A stretch of 10,507 nucleotides of DNA, taken from contig HF987838.1 of NCBI GenBank assembly GCA_000431135.1, positions 11,165 to 21,671 on the forward strand. Reading direction: 5' to 3'. Shown piece after piece: positions 1 to 7,330 of the stretch. The notes under the pieces were generated by a model. That model did not search any database. It was not told the DNA's origin and was given only the letters and a program-made list of their open reading frames with translations. The position numbers and the translations under genes were made by a program. The stretch comes from Clostridium sp. CAG:590 (GTDB lineage: Bacteria > Bacillota > Clostridia > Lachnospirales > Lachnospiraceae). Every line of letters begins with the position of its first letter. Positions within the stretch are counted from its first letter, which is position 1.

Positions 1-48
1 ATGATTGTGGCAGTTTTTGGTCTTATCATCTTTAAATGGGAGTGGTAA
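1..48 (+). CDS. 3' end of an upstream gene, product unknown (partial)
   Basis: The first frame reads 15 codons and ends at TAA 46-48. The residues are mostly hydrophobic (M-I-V-A-V-F-G-L-I-I-F) followed by K-W-E-W, which looks like the end of a membrane segment with a short charged tail. The ATG at position 1 is probably internal to a longer gene. The stop lies directly before a strong stem-loop, which supports a real gene end. No family can be assigned from so few residues. Confidence 0.4.
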   Translation: MIVAVFGLIIFKWEW

Positions 49-50
49 AA

Positions 51-95
51 CGCAGATATCCCGGAATGATGGATTGTCATTCCGGGATATCTGTG
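51..95. terminator. Strong stem-loop between convergent genes, probable bidirectional terminator
   Basis: CAGATATCCCGGAATGA (53-69) and its exact reverse complement (77-93) form a 17-bp stem, extendable by a G-U and a C-G pair to 51-95, with a 7-nt loop. It starts 2 nt after the upstream stop. On the plus strand it is followed by TGTTTATT; on the minus strand by CGTTTTACC. T-tracts are short on both sides, but stem strength and the position between two converging genes make termination the likely role. Confidence 0.75.
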
Positions 96-99
96 TGTT

Positions 100-129
100 T
101 ATTGCTATTTGCGATATTCAATAGCAATA
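100..129. terminator. Second stem-loop downstream of the chemoreceptor gene
   Basis: TATTGCTATT (100-109) and AATAGCAATA (120-129) are perfect 10-bp inverted arms around a 10-nt loop. The hairpin lies 24 bp past the chemoreceptor stop codon, before the larger stem-loop at 51-95. It is AT-rich and has no clear T-tract, so it may act with the larger hairpin or stabilise the mRNA 3' end. Confidence 0.4.
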
Positions 130-153
130 TATGGGATATGTTTGTAATAAGAT

Positions 154-2172
154 CTATTCCTCAGTCTCATCAGAAAGGGTAAAGTGTCCGATAAGGTCAT
201 CTAAGGTATAGGCCTGTGCGGAAAGTTCTTCACTGGTTGCGGAACATTCTTCGGCGGTAGCGGAGTTGTTCTCTACTACGTTTGAGATCTGTTCAATACC
301 CTGATTTAATTCGGTCATGCTGTCTGCTTGTGTCTCGTCCGCCTTTGCAACAGATTCGATCTCGGTCACAATTCCTTCAATCGCACTAATTACCTGATTC
401 AGAGAAGCAGTAGTCTGCTCTACGATCACGGTACCGTTCTCTACTTCTGTTAAGGCCGCCTGGATAAGATTGCGTGTATTCTCAACTGCATCGGCACTCT
501 GTTTGGCAAGTTGCCCGATCTCATTGGCCACGACTGCAAATCCGGCTCCGCTTTCTCCGGCACGGGCGGCTTCGATGGAAGCATTCAGAGAGAGAAGATT
601 GGTCTGGCTTGCAATGGAATCAATATTAGCAATAATGTGATTGATCTGCTGGGAAGTATCGCTGATCCGTTGCATTGCTTCGTTCATTTCCTGCATTTGA
701 GCAGAACTGTTTCTTGCCTGGATACCGATGGAACGGGCAAGAGAACTGGTATCAGAAGCTTTTTTTGCATTCGTATGGGAATGGTTAGTGGCTTCTGTTA
801 TGGTAGCAAACAATTCTTCTACAACGCCTGCCTGTTCTGTGGCTCCCGTTGCAAGATCGGTAGCACTTTCTGCTAACTGTCCGGAACCGGCGGCAACCTG
901 ATCGGCAGCTTCTTTGATGCCGGTGAGTGCGTTTGTCAGGGCGGTCTTAATACCTTGTAAAGATACCAGAATATTTGAGAAATCACCGATATAACTTTCT
1001 CTTGCAGAAGAATGTACAGCAAGGTTACCATTTGCCATCTCGCTTAGACAATGATCAATGTCCCTGATGATCGTATTCATACCATCGATCAGTTTTTTGG
1101 AAGCGTCCGTAAGAATGCCGGTTTCGTCATTAGAAGATCCTTCCGGTACAGGAGAGCTAAGATCTCCATCGGCAAGGAGTACCAGGCGGTTCGCACATTC
1201 TTTGATCGGATCACCAATTGCATGGGCAAGAAAACGGGTTCGTGTCATGCCAATGAATGATGATAATGCGATGGCAACTATTACTAAAATAATACCTAAG
1301 ATTGTGGTCATCATGAAATCGCCTGTTGGTGCATTGATTGCAATACTCCAGCCGTTTGTGTTAGGAACCGGTGCGTATGCAAGGAACTTTTTGGTTCCCT
1401 TATAACGGTAGGTATCAAATCCGGATTCGCCTTTCATCATTTTACCCTCTAAAGAAGCTAATTTCTTAAGGGAAGAATCTGTTTTTGCATCGTTTGTTGT
1501 ATTTTCCTGATTCAGCACACTTTCCTCGTTCTTGTTTGCAATCGTTGTGCCTTCCTTATTGATCATGTAAGCAGAACCGTTTTTACTTACCTTAATGGTT
1601 GAAACAATATCATTTAAGATGGAAGGATTTGGTACAATATAGATTACGCCGACAACCTTGGTGTCCGGAATTCCGTCTTCCCAGATTGGAGCAGCAATGA
1701 TAATTGTGAGATCTCCGGTAATCTCACTGACCAATGGATCGCTGACAAAGGTATCACCTTTCATTGCGGCTTTGAAATATTCCCGTTTCGAATAATCATT
1801 GCCATCGAAGATACTGATACCATCTGTTCCTAAAATGTTACCGCGCTCAAGATCGTAGGTCTTGACTTTTTGATCAATGATCTCCTTTTTCTGCTTATCT
1901 GTTGTTGACGAATCCGCAAAAACAGAATCACAACCTAATTCCGTTACGACATTCGTGTAGGTTTCTAATTCATATCCTGCCTTGCTTGCAGCAACCTTTA
2001 CAGTTTCAGAAAAGGTCTGCTTTAATAGATTGTTTGTACTCAGATAGTTCATTATTACTGCAATTAATCCGAGACAGCCTAAAGAGATAATAAGGAGATG
2101 GGATATGGTAGTATTTAATTTCGACTGAATACCAAATGCATTCTCCTTATTCTTGAAAAAAGAAAAATTCAT
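154..2172 (-). CDS. Methyl-accepting chemotaxis protein, dCache sensor type
   Basis: A 672-aa transmembrane chemoreceptor that would pass ligand sensing to CheA/CheW. Transmembrane segments lie near residues 24-44 and 286-308. Between them is an extracellular domain with dCache_1 features: the stretch 129-164, with K-R-E-Y-F-K-A-A, D-P-L-V-S and the A-A-P-I-W strand, and a second PAS-like part around 200-280. A HAMP domain follows (about 310-365), then a long helical signalling domain. Its hairpin tip (about 525-560) has N-L-L-S-L-N-A-S-I-E-A-A-R-A-G-E and G-F-A-V-V-A-N-E-I, the CheA/CheW contact region. No CheR-tethering pentapeptide is seen at the C-terminus (ends D-E-T-E-E). The start is supported by a GGGGGT ribosome site about 8 nt upstream and a sigma-A-like promoter. 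Ligand unknown; the Cache fold often binds amino acids or organic acids. Confidence 0.96.
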   Translation of the reverse strand: MNFSFFKNKENAFGIQSKLNTTISHLLIISLGCLGLIAVIMNYLSTNNLLKQTFSETVKVAASKAGYELETYTNVVTELGCDSVFADSSTTDKQKKEIIDQKVKTYDLERGNILGTDGISIFDGNDYSKREYFKAAMKGDTFVSDPLVSEITGDLTIIIAAPIWEDGIPDTKVVGVIYIVPNPSILNDIVSTIKVSKNGSAYMINKEGTTIANKNEESVLNQENTTNDAKTDSSLKKLASLEGKMMKGESGFDTYRYKGTKKFLAYAPVPNTNGWSIAINAPTGDFMMTTILGIILVIVAIALSSFIGMTRTRFLAHAIGDPIKECANRLVLLADGDLSSPVPEGSSNDETGILTDASKKLIDGMNTIIRDIDHCLSEMANGNLAVHSSARESYIGDFSNILVSLQGIKTALTNALTGIKEAADQVAAGSGQLAESATDLATGATEQAGVVEELFATITEATNHSHTNAKKASDTSSLARSIGIQARNSSAQMQEMNEAMQRISDTSQQINHIIANIDSIASQTNLLSLNASIEAARAGESGAGFAVVANEIGQLAKQSADAVENTRNLIQAALTEVENGTVIVEQTTASLNQVISAIEGIVTEIESVAKADETQADSMTELNQGIEQISNVVENNSATAEECSATSEELSAQAYTLDDLIGHFTLSDETEE

Positions 2173-2204
2173 AATAATACCCCCTATTGTTTAGTATATA
2201 GTAT

Positions 2205-2233
2205 ATATTAGTATTTTTGTATAAAAATGTCAA
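2205..2233 (-). promoter_or_regulatory. Sigma-A-type promoter candidate for the chemoreceptor gene
   Basis: Read on the minus strand, a perfect TTGACA (2228-2233) is followed by a 17-nt spacer and TAATAT (2205-2210), a 4/6 match to the -10 box. It lies about 35 bp upstream of the start codon. Other AT-rich hexamers nearby could serve as the -10, so the -35 is more certain than the -10. No convincing sigma-D flagellar-type promoter was seen. Confidence 0.5.
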
Positions 2234-2304
2234 ACCTTTTGCCTGATTTTGTATAAATCTAACGAATATATCCTAAAGAATTCTGAAAATATAAGGAAAA
2301 ACAG

Positions 2305-2333
2305 TTGTAAAGTGAACGGATTTTATGTATTAT
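2305..2333 (+). promoter_or_regulatory. Promoter candidate for the comEA / two-component / comEC operon
   Basis: TTGTAA (2305-2310), a 17-nt spacer and TATTAT (2328-2333) give a 4/6 and a 5/6 match to the sigma-A boxes at ideal spacing. Transcription would start near 2340, leaving a leader of roughly 90 nt before the ATG at 2430. It is the best plus-strand match in the divergent region. Confidence 0.45.
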
Positions 2334-2429
2334 GATTACATATCTTATTTTATATTTTTCTTTGACACACTCTGAATCTTAAGGATTGCGAACGAATGAA
2401 TAATTAAGGATTTTGGAGGTGTCTATTTT

Positions 2430-2987
2430 ATGAATTGGAAACAGATAATTATAATTGTGTTGTTCATGATGGGAATGCTGACCGCTTGTACCAGACAGGA
2501 GGAGATTTCACTTGAAGCATCGACAACAGAGGATTCTTCGAGTGAAGGAATGATAATTCCATCCGAAGAGATGAAGCTGTATGTGTATGTGTGCGGACAT
2601 GTAAAGGAGCCGGGTGTATATAAGCTGGACGAAGGTGCAAGAGTTTGCGATGCGTTAGAGTCAGCAGGTGGAACGCTTGAGGATGCAAGAGCGGAAGCTC
2701 TGGATCAGGCAGTTATGGTTACGGATGGGCAAACAATCTATGTGCCGGGCATCGGGGAGTCACAGAATGAGGAGACAGATTCTATGGAAGATGACGGCAG
2801 AATCAATATTAATCAGGCAAGTGCCGAACAGCTTATGACTTTGCCGGGGATTGGGGAGAGCAAGGCAAATGTGATCCTTCAATACCGGGACGAGCATGGG
2901 GCATTTCAGACAGTGGAAGATCTGATGAAGATTCCAGGGATTAAACAGGGGGTATTTGATAAGATTAAGGATCGTATTAAAGTGTAG
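2430..2987 (+). CDS. comEA: ComEA-like DNA-binding lipoprotein (SLBB + helix-hairpin-helix)
   Basis: A 185-aa exported protein, probably the surface DNA receptor that hands transforming DNA to the ComEC channel. A short signal segment (about 5-19) ends in L-T-A-C, with Cys20 as the likely lipidated residue. A Ser/Thr/Glu-rich linker follows (about 21-48). Then comes an SLBB/beta-grasp domain (about 49-107) with V-Y-V-C-G-H-V-K-E-P-G-V-Y-K, then two helix-hairpin-helix motifs (about 124-185) with I-N-Q-A-S, L-P-G-I-G-E-S-K-A and I-P-G-I-K. This order is that of ComEA. Classical ComEA uses an uncleaved transmembrane anchor, so the lipobox form is a variant. TTGGAGGT (2413-2420) supports the start. 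It is the first gene of the operon, 27 bp before the response regulator. The family is certain; active DNA uptake is inferred. Confidence 0.9.
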   Translation: MNWKQIIIIVLFMMGMLTACTRQEEISLEASTTEDSSSEGMIIPSEEMKLYVYVCGHVKEPGVYKLDEGARVCDALESAGGTLEDARAEALDQAVMVTDGQTIYVPGIGESQNEETDSMEDDGRININQASAEQLMTLPGIGESKANVILQYRDEHGAFQTVEDLMKIPGIKQGVFDKIKDRIKV

Positions 2988-3014
2988 CACTTCTAGAATA
3001 GAGGAGAACTGGGA

Positions 3015-3701
3015 ATGAAAAAGGTATTAGTTGTAGATGACGAGAAGCTAATTGTAAAAGGTATCAAATTTTCACTTGAGCAGGATGAGATGCAGGTTAC
3101 AGCAGCTTACAATGGTGAAGATGCATTAGAACTTGCAAAGAATAATGAATATGACATTATCTTGCTGGATGTAATGCTTCCGGGGTTGTCGGGATTTGAT
3201 GTATGTCAGGCAATCCGGGAATTTTCAGACGTTCCTATTATTATGTTAACTGCAAAAGGCGATGACATGGATAAGATATTAGGCTTGGAGTATGGCGCAG
3301 ATGATTATATTACCAAACCATTTAATATATTAGAAGTAAAAGCGAGAATCAAAGCGATTATTCGTAGGAATCAGAAAAAGGCACCGGTGTCTGAACAACC
3401 GAAGTTATTGACAGAGGGAGATATGACGATTGAGTTAGAGAGCAGAAGAGTGTCGATTGCCGGAAAAGACATTAATCTGACTGCGAAGGAGTTTAATATT
3501 CTTACGCTTTTGTTATTTCATCCGAATAAAGTATATTCCCGTGATGATCTGTTAAAAGCAGTATGGGGAAGCGATGCTTTGGGAGATGGACGGACGGTGG
3601 ATGTTCATGTGCGGAGACTGCGTGAGAAGATTGAGACGAATCCGGGAGATCCAAAGTATATTCAGACAAAGTGGGGAGTTGGTTACTATTTTAAGAAATA
3701 A
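3015..3701 (+). CDS. OmpR/PhoB-family response regulator
   Basis: A 228-aa cytoplasmic transcription regulator, partner of the kinase encoded next. The receiver domain (about 1-115) has the acidic pair Asp8/Asp9, phospho-acceptor Asp52 in L-L-D-V-M-L-P-G, Thr79 in M-L-T-A-K and Lys101 in T-K-P-F. A linker (about 116-133) leads to a winged-helix DNA-binding domain (about 134-228) with L-T-A-K-E-F, S-R-D-D-L-L, the recognition helix R-T-V-D-V-H-V-R-R-L-R-E-K-I and the end W-G-V-G-Y-Y-F. Every key residue is present and the length is typical. GAGGAG (3001-3006) supports the start. The target genes are not shown by the sequence; control of its own competence-linked operon is a reasonable inference. 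Confidence 0.96.
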   Translation: MKKVLVVDDEKLIVKGIKFSLEQDEMQVTAAYNGEDALELAKNNEYDIILLDVMLPGLSGFDVCQAIREFSDVPIIMLTAKGDDMDKILGLEYGADDYITKPFNILEVKARIKAIIRRNQKKAPVSEQPKLLTEGDMTIELESRRVSIAGKDINLTAKEFNILTLLLFHPNKVYSRDDLLKAVWGSDALGDGRTVDVHVRRLREKIETNPGDPKYIQTKWGVGYYFKK

Positions 3702-5115
3702 GGAAAAAAGTAATCCATTCCGCAGTCTGAAGATGCTGATATTTTCAGCTTTTTTTCTGTTATCGGTAGTAGCGATGTTCGCATTTAATCTGGTATTACA
3801 ACATTCCTATGCACAAAAGGCAATAGAAGAAAAGCTTCAACTGGTACAGAATCAGTGCAGTATATTAGGGAATCAGATATTAGTGAATCAATTTATAATT
3901 GATACCTTTCAGAGTAATCTGAATGTGGAGATCGATCAACTTGCCAATGTATGGGAAGGACGTATTTTAGTGATTGATTCCAGCTATAAGATTGTCAAAG
4001 ACACATATACGATCGATCAGAATAATTATATGATTTATGATGAAGTGGTTCGGATCATGCGTGGCGAAAAAGACAAGAGTATCCGCTATGTGGATGATTA
4101 TGCGGAGATTATTGTACCGATTACGAATACGGATAAGGTTACAAACGGAGTTATGATCGCCATGGTTTCCATGAAAGATATTGAAGATACAAAGGCATAT
4201 ATTGAGCGGCAGGCATATGTTCTGGTTATCTTATTTGCGGTGATTGCTCTTGCGGTTGCTTTTGTATTAGGTAATGTAAGCGTTAAGGATATTAATAAGC
4301 TGAACACGGAGATCCGTAGTCTTAATCAGGGACATTTGGAAAGTCTGCAGTTGAAGAGCCATTTTAATGAATTGACTAAGCTGACGGATTCTTTCAATGT
4401 ATTGTTGAATAAGATGCAGGTGTTAGAAGATTCCAGACAGGAATTTGTATCAAACGTGTCGCATGAATTGAAGACTCCGATTACATCTATGAAGGTACTG
4501 GCGGATTCGCTGCTTATGCAGGAGGAAGTGCCGAATGAGATGTATCGGGAATTTATGTCTGATATTGCTGAGGAGATTGACAGGGAGAATAAGATCATCA
4601 CGGATCTGTTAACCCTGGTTAAAATGGACAAGAAAGCTGCCGGACTCAATGTAGAGCCGGTTAATATCAATGCATTGCTTGAATTGCTGCTTAAGCGGAT
4701 CAAGCCACTTGCGGCAAAGAGAAATATAGAAGTTATTTTTGAAAGTTTTCGGGAAGTGATCGGAGAAGTAGATGAAGTAAAATTATCTCTCGCCTTTTCG
4801 AATCTGATTGAGAATGCAGTAAAATATAATGAAGATGGTGGAAGTGTTCATGTATCTTTGAACGCGGATCACAAATTTTTCTATGTGAAAGTTCAGGATA
4901 ATGGAGTGGGAATTCCGGAGGAATGTCAGTCGCAAGTGTTCGAACGTTTTTATCGTGTCGATAAGGCGAGGAGCCGGGAGACAGGAGGAACCGGATTGGG
5001 ACTTGCCATAACGCGTAATGCAATTCTGATGCATAAAGGTGCGATCAAGTTATATTCGGAACCGGGAGAAGGGACGACATTTACAGTGCGGATTCCGCTC
5101 AAATATGTGAATTAA
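3679..5115 (+). CDS. Sensor histidine kinase, PhoR/WalK-like architecture
   Basis: A membrane sensor kinase of about 478 aa, paired with the preceding regulator. Numbered from the TTG at 3679: TM1 about 19-41, an extracellular sensing region about 42-178, TM2 about 179-199, a HAMP-like linker about 200-250, and a HisKA domain with S-H-E-L-K-T-P and phospho-acceptor His262. The HATPase domain has the N-box N-L-I-E-N-A-V-K-Y (Asn379), D-N-G-V-G-I (407-412) and G-T-G-L-G-L (437-442). The start is uncertain. The frame is open back to an ATG at 3574, but that would overlap the regulator by 128 bp. TTG 3679 gives a 23-bp overlap and keeps the basic residues before TM1. ATG 3733 avoids overlap but begins directly at TM1. 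No candidate has a well-placed ribosome site, which suggests coupling to the regulator. Confidence 0.93.
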   Translation: MVTILRNKEKSNPFRSLKMLIFSAFFLLSVVAMFAFNLVLQHSYAQKAIEEKLQLVQNQCSILGNQILVNQFIIDTFQSNLNVEIDQLANVWEGRILVIDSSYKIVKDTYTIDQNNYMIYDEVVRIMRGEKDKSIRYVDDYAEIIVPITNTDKVTNGVMIAMVSMKDIEDTKAYIERQAYVLVILFAVIALAVAFVLGNVSVKDINKLNTEIRSLNQGHLESLQLKSHFNELTKLTDSFNVLLNKMQVLEDSRQEFVSNVSHELKTPITSMKVLADSLLMQEEVPNEMYREFMSDIAEEIDRENKIITDLLTLVKMDKKAAGLNVEPVNINALLELLLKRIKPLAAKRNIEVIFESFREVIGEVDEVKLSLAFSNLIENAVKYNEDGGSVHVSLNADHKFFYVKVQDNGVGIPEECQSQVFERFYRVDKARSRETGGTGLGLAITRNAILMHKGAIKLYSEPGEGTTFTVRIPLKYVN

Positions 5116-5133
5116 GATTGAGGAATAAGAACG

Positions 5134-6096
5134 ATGAAGAAGTGGTTAGGTGTTCTGTGTAGCATAGCTATGATCCTGACTATGATTACGGGTTGTGGTC
5201 AGAAGAAGCAGGAAGCAACAACACAGGAACAGTTAGGAAAGAATCAAATATATCTGTATTATGTTAACCCTGACAGGACAGATGTTGTAAAAAAGAAGTA
5301 TTCTTTGAAAGAACAGGATGATTTATCTGCACAAGTCAAAGAGATCATCGGACAGTTAGCAGGAGCAAAGCCAACAACAGAATATCAGTCTTCCATTCCG
5401 GAGGGAATATCATATACGAGTTGTAACACGGAGAACCGGCATGGGAGAATTGAGGTATCCTTTAATGTTGCATACTCTGCGGTTGATGCAGATACCCTTT
5501 TGTTTTTTAAGGCAAGTGTAGTGAAGACTTTGTTACAGTTGCCGCTGGTTAACAGCGTTACATTGACGCTTACGGATCTGGCAAATTCAGATCCGGATAC
5601 GGCTACAGTGAGCGAGAATTTTGATCAGGATAGTTTTACTTTGTCTTTTGGAGGAGAAAAAGGATACAAACAGACGGGAACGATCATTCTGTATTTTGCA
5701 AATGAGACAGGAGATTCGCTGAAAGAATACCGAAAGAAGATTGAGATATCCAATACAACTTCATTAGACCGGTTGGTAATGGAGTCATTGATCGAAGGAC
5801 CGGACAGGGAAGGATATCAGAAGACATTACCGGCGAATACAACGATTCGCAATATTTCCGTTAAGGATGGGATCTGTTACGTTGATCTGAGTGATGAATT
5901 TTATAATACGGATAATACATTGAAAAATGATATTGTAGTATATTCAATTGTGAATTCTCTGGTGGAGCTTCCGACGGTGTCAAAGGTACAGTTTTTAAAG
6001 AACGGAGAAAAACAACAATATTTCAGGGAAACAATGGAGTTTGACGGGCTGTTTGAGAGAAATTTGGATTTAATACAGGAGGATACAACAGAATAA
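5134..6096 (+). CDS. GerM-domain lipoprotein with two GerM repeats
   Basis: A 320-aa predicted surface lipoprotein. The signal segment (about 4-20) ends in I-T-G-C, with Cys21 as the lipidation site. Two GerM domains follow. The first (about 38-150) has I-Y-L-Y-Y-V-N-P-D, I-G-Q-L-A-G-A-K-P and V-S-F-N-V-A-Y. The second (about 182-290) has I-I-L-Y-F-A-N-E-T, E-S-L-I-E-G-P and C-Y-V-D-L-S-D-E-F. GerM proteins are known from sporulation and germination in Bacillus, where GerM acts at the forespore-mother cell channel. Similar lipoproteins also sit beside two-component systems in many Firmicutes, where their role is less clear. It starts 18 bp after the kinase stop with a GAGGA site (5120-5124) and ends directly against the comEC start. 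A structural or sensing role at the membrane is inferred. Confidence 0.88.
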   Translation: MKKWLGVLCSIAMILTMITGCGQKKQEATTQEQLGKNQIYLYYVNPDRTDVVKKKYSLKEQDDLSAQVKEIIGQLAGAKPTTEYQSSIPEGISYTSCNTENRHGRIEVSFNVAYSAVDADTLLFFKASVVKTLLQLPLVNSVTLTLTDLANSDPDTATVSENFDQDSFTLSFGGEKGYKQTGTIILYFANETGDSLKEYRKKIEISNTTSLDRLVMESLIEGPDREGYQKTLPANTTIRNISVKDGICYVDLSDEFYNTDNTLKNDIVVYSIVNSLVELPTVSKVQFLKNGEKQQYFRETMEFDGLFERNLDLIQEDTTE

Positions 6097-7005
6097 TTGA
6101 AACGACCTATACTTTACTGGGTAATTTTGTTCATGCTTGGAGAGGTATTTGTAAAATATTGTTCAGTAGGGTGGATGGGTATTTTAGGAATTGTGTCGGT
6201 TGGCGGAATCAGGATATGCAGGCAGTCCTATGTGAAGAAGAATCAGATGCTGCTTATGTCGGGAATTCTGTTTTTTGTGCTGGGTGGAATCTCATTTTGC
6301 TATGTGGAAAGACAACATGATATATGCGATGTAGAAAACGGAACCGGCCTCTCTTTTTATGGAAAGATATCTGATATCGAGAAAAAGGATGATACATATC
6401 AGTATCGTGTTGCGACTACTTTGCTGGATGATAATAATATCCGGGTACATATTCTGATAGAACAGGAGACAGAATTTGCAATTGGCACATGGATAAGGGG
6501 AAATGGGATTGTTCAGCAGTTCTCACAGTCTACGAATCCGGGAGGATTTGATGAGAGTGCATATCAGTTTGGAAAAGGCAATTATCTTCGGTTAACTCAT
6601 GTTGAGGTTTTATCGATAAAAGCATCTGTTTTTAGTATAAAAGCGTATTTATATCGGATCAAAAATTATATGATACAGATTTACTACCGGTTGTTTTCTG
6701 AAACAGATGCCTCTTTGGCATGTGCGATGGTTTTGGGAGAACGCAGTAATCTGGATACAGATACCAAATTGTTGTATCAGAGAAATGGAATTGCGCATTT
6801 GATCGCTATATCCGGTGTTAAGACTCTAAAGTTGGATATCCCCCTAGTGCCTGAAACCCGCATAAACTGGGCATTTGTGCCTCTACATATCGCTATAATT
6901 TACATTCTAAAACTGTGCTTAGACGAGGAAATTATTCCCCGTTGTCGTTTCCCTTGTTCAAGGGGGTATCACAAAAAACATATAAATTGGCAAAAGAAGC
7001 AATAA
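6097..7005 (+). pseudogene. comEC: ComEC/Rec2 DNA-uptake channel, 3'-truncated by an insertion
   Basis: The N-terminal third of ComEC, the membrane channel that brings single-stranded DNA into the cytoplasm in transformation. Transmembrane segments near 5-40 and 50-70 precede a DUF4131-type soluble domain (about 84-170) with F-Y-G-K-I-S-D-I and the family motif T-N-P-G-G-F-D. The Competence domain then starts: A-M-V-L-G-E-R-S (210-217) and G-I-A-H-L-I-A-I-S-G (231-240). Normal ComEC continues L-H-V and for several hundred more residues of channel and often a beta-lactamase-like domain. Here homology stops at Gly240 (6816), and the last 62 codons to the TAA at 7003-7005 are unrelated read-through. 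The start is a TTG abutting the preceding TAA, with AGGAGG (6077-6082) 14 nt upstream, so translation is probably coupled. The product cannot be functional unless the insertion is removed. Confidence 0.88.
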
Positions 7006-7072
7006 TTTAGCGGAAGTTAATCTTACCGCAAAAGCCTAATAAATCAGCAAAAGGAGAAGAAGCCTATGGCAT
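7005..7072 (-). ncRNA. Possible SymR-like antisense RNA over the symE start
   Basis: On the minus strand inside symE, TTGCTT (7103-7108), an 18-nt spacer and TATATT (7079-7084, 5/6 match) form a promoter-like pair. Transcription would start near 7072 and run across the symE start codon (7066) and ribosome site (7051-7056). About 45-60 nt on is a hairpin (7010-7029, GCGG-AAG stem with one bulged base, loop of 5) followed by TAAATTATT, a weak terminator. This mirrors E. coli SymR, a cis-encoded antisense RNA that represses symE. The elements are individually weak, so this remains a candidate. Confidence 0.28.
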
Positions 7073-7260
7073 ATAAAAAATATAGAGAAATGAAAGTTTA
7101 CGAAGCAAGCGGATACCAGTACAAAAGGACACCAAGCATTGTACTTAAGGGACAGTGGCTGTCGGAGTTGGGATTTGACATCGGAGAGCAGATTGAAGTG
7201 AAGTGCGAGGATGGGCGTTTGATTATAACTAAAGCAAACGAAATATGGGGCATAAATTAG
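7066..7260 (+). CDS. SymE-like toxin (type I toxin-antitoxin family)
   Basis: A 64-aa protein matching the core of SymE: T-P-S-I-V-L-K-G-Q-W-L (22-32), L-G-F-D-I-G-E-Q-I-E-V (35-45) and G-R-L-I-I-T-K (50-56). These form the swapped-hairpin AbrB-like fold of the family. E. coli SymE is an SOS-induced toxin with nucleic-acid effects, held down by the antisense RNA SymR, and its gene sits beside the hsd restriction locus. The same neighbourhood is seen here, with an hsd operon starting 70 bp downstream. AAGGAG (7051-7056), 9 nt before ATG, supports the start. Firmicute relatives are usually short like this one, so it is probably complete. No clear sigma-A promoter was found upstream; only an isolated TATAAA at 6981-6986. 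Toxicity is inferred from the family. Confidence 0.8.
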   Translation: MAYKKYREMKVYEASGYQYKRTPSIVLKGQWLSELGFDIGEQIEVKCEDGRLIITKANEIWGIN

Positions 7261-7261
7261 C

Positions 7262-7290
7262 TTGCAACTATTCGCAATCTCGAATATAAT
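7262..7290 (+). promoter_or_regulatory. Promoter of the restriction-modification operon with a palindromic operator candidate
   Basis: TTGCAA (7262-7267), a spacer of exactly 17 nt and a perfect TATAAT (7285-7290) form the best promoter in the window. It starts 2 nt after the symE stop and leaves a leader of about 35 nt to the HTH gene. A perfect palindrome TATTCG-N6-CGAATA (7269-7286) fills the spacer and overlaps the first two bases of the -10. A protein bound there would block RNA polymerase. The adjacent HTH protein is the obvious candidate, but this is inferred. Confidence 0.6.
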
Positions 7291-7330
7291 AATCTTAATA
7301 TCATTTGTTGGAATTGATGGAGGAAAACGA

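Noticed and set aside
511..2090. Several plus-strand open frames within the chemoreceptor gene
   Set aside because: They lie opposite a full-length, clearly conserved chemoreceptor and have no recognisable features or ribosome sites.
2362..2390. Perfect TTGACA at 2362-2367 upstream of comEA as main promoter
   Set aside because: At a 16-18 nt spacing there is no acceptable -10 hexamer (the sequence is ATTGCG), while the pair at 2305-2333 fits much better.
6951..6964. CCCTTGTTCAAGGG as a terminator of the comEC remnant
   Set aside because: The stem is only 5 bp with a 4-nt loop and has no T-tract after it; reported only as part of the possible element end.
6942..6990. TATAAA (6981-6986) as the symE promoter
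   Set aside because: No -35-like hexamer lies 16-19 nt upstream; TTGTTC is 21 nt away. The hexamer is reported only as an isolated match.
7262..7330. N-terminal extension of the HTH protein from TTG 7262
   Set aside because: The codons coincide with the promoter and palindrome, encode an unrelated hydrophobic stretch, and ATG 7331 has a strong ribosome site.
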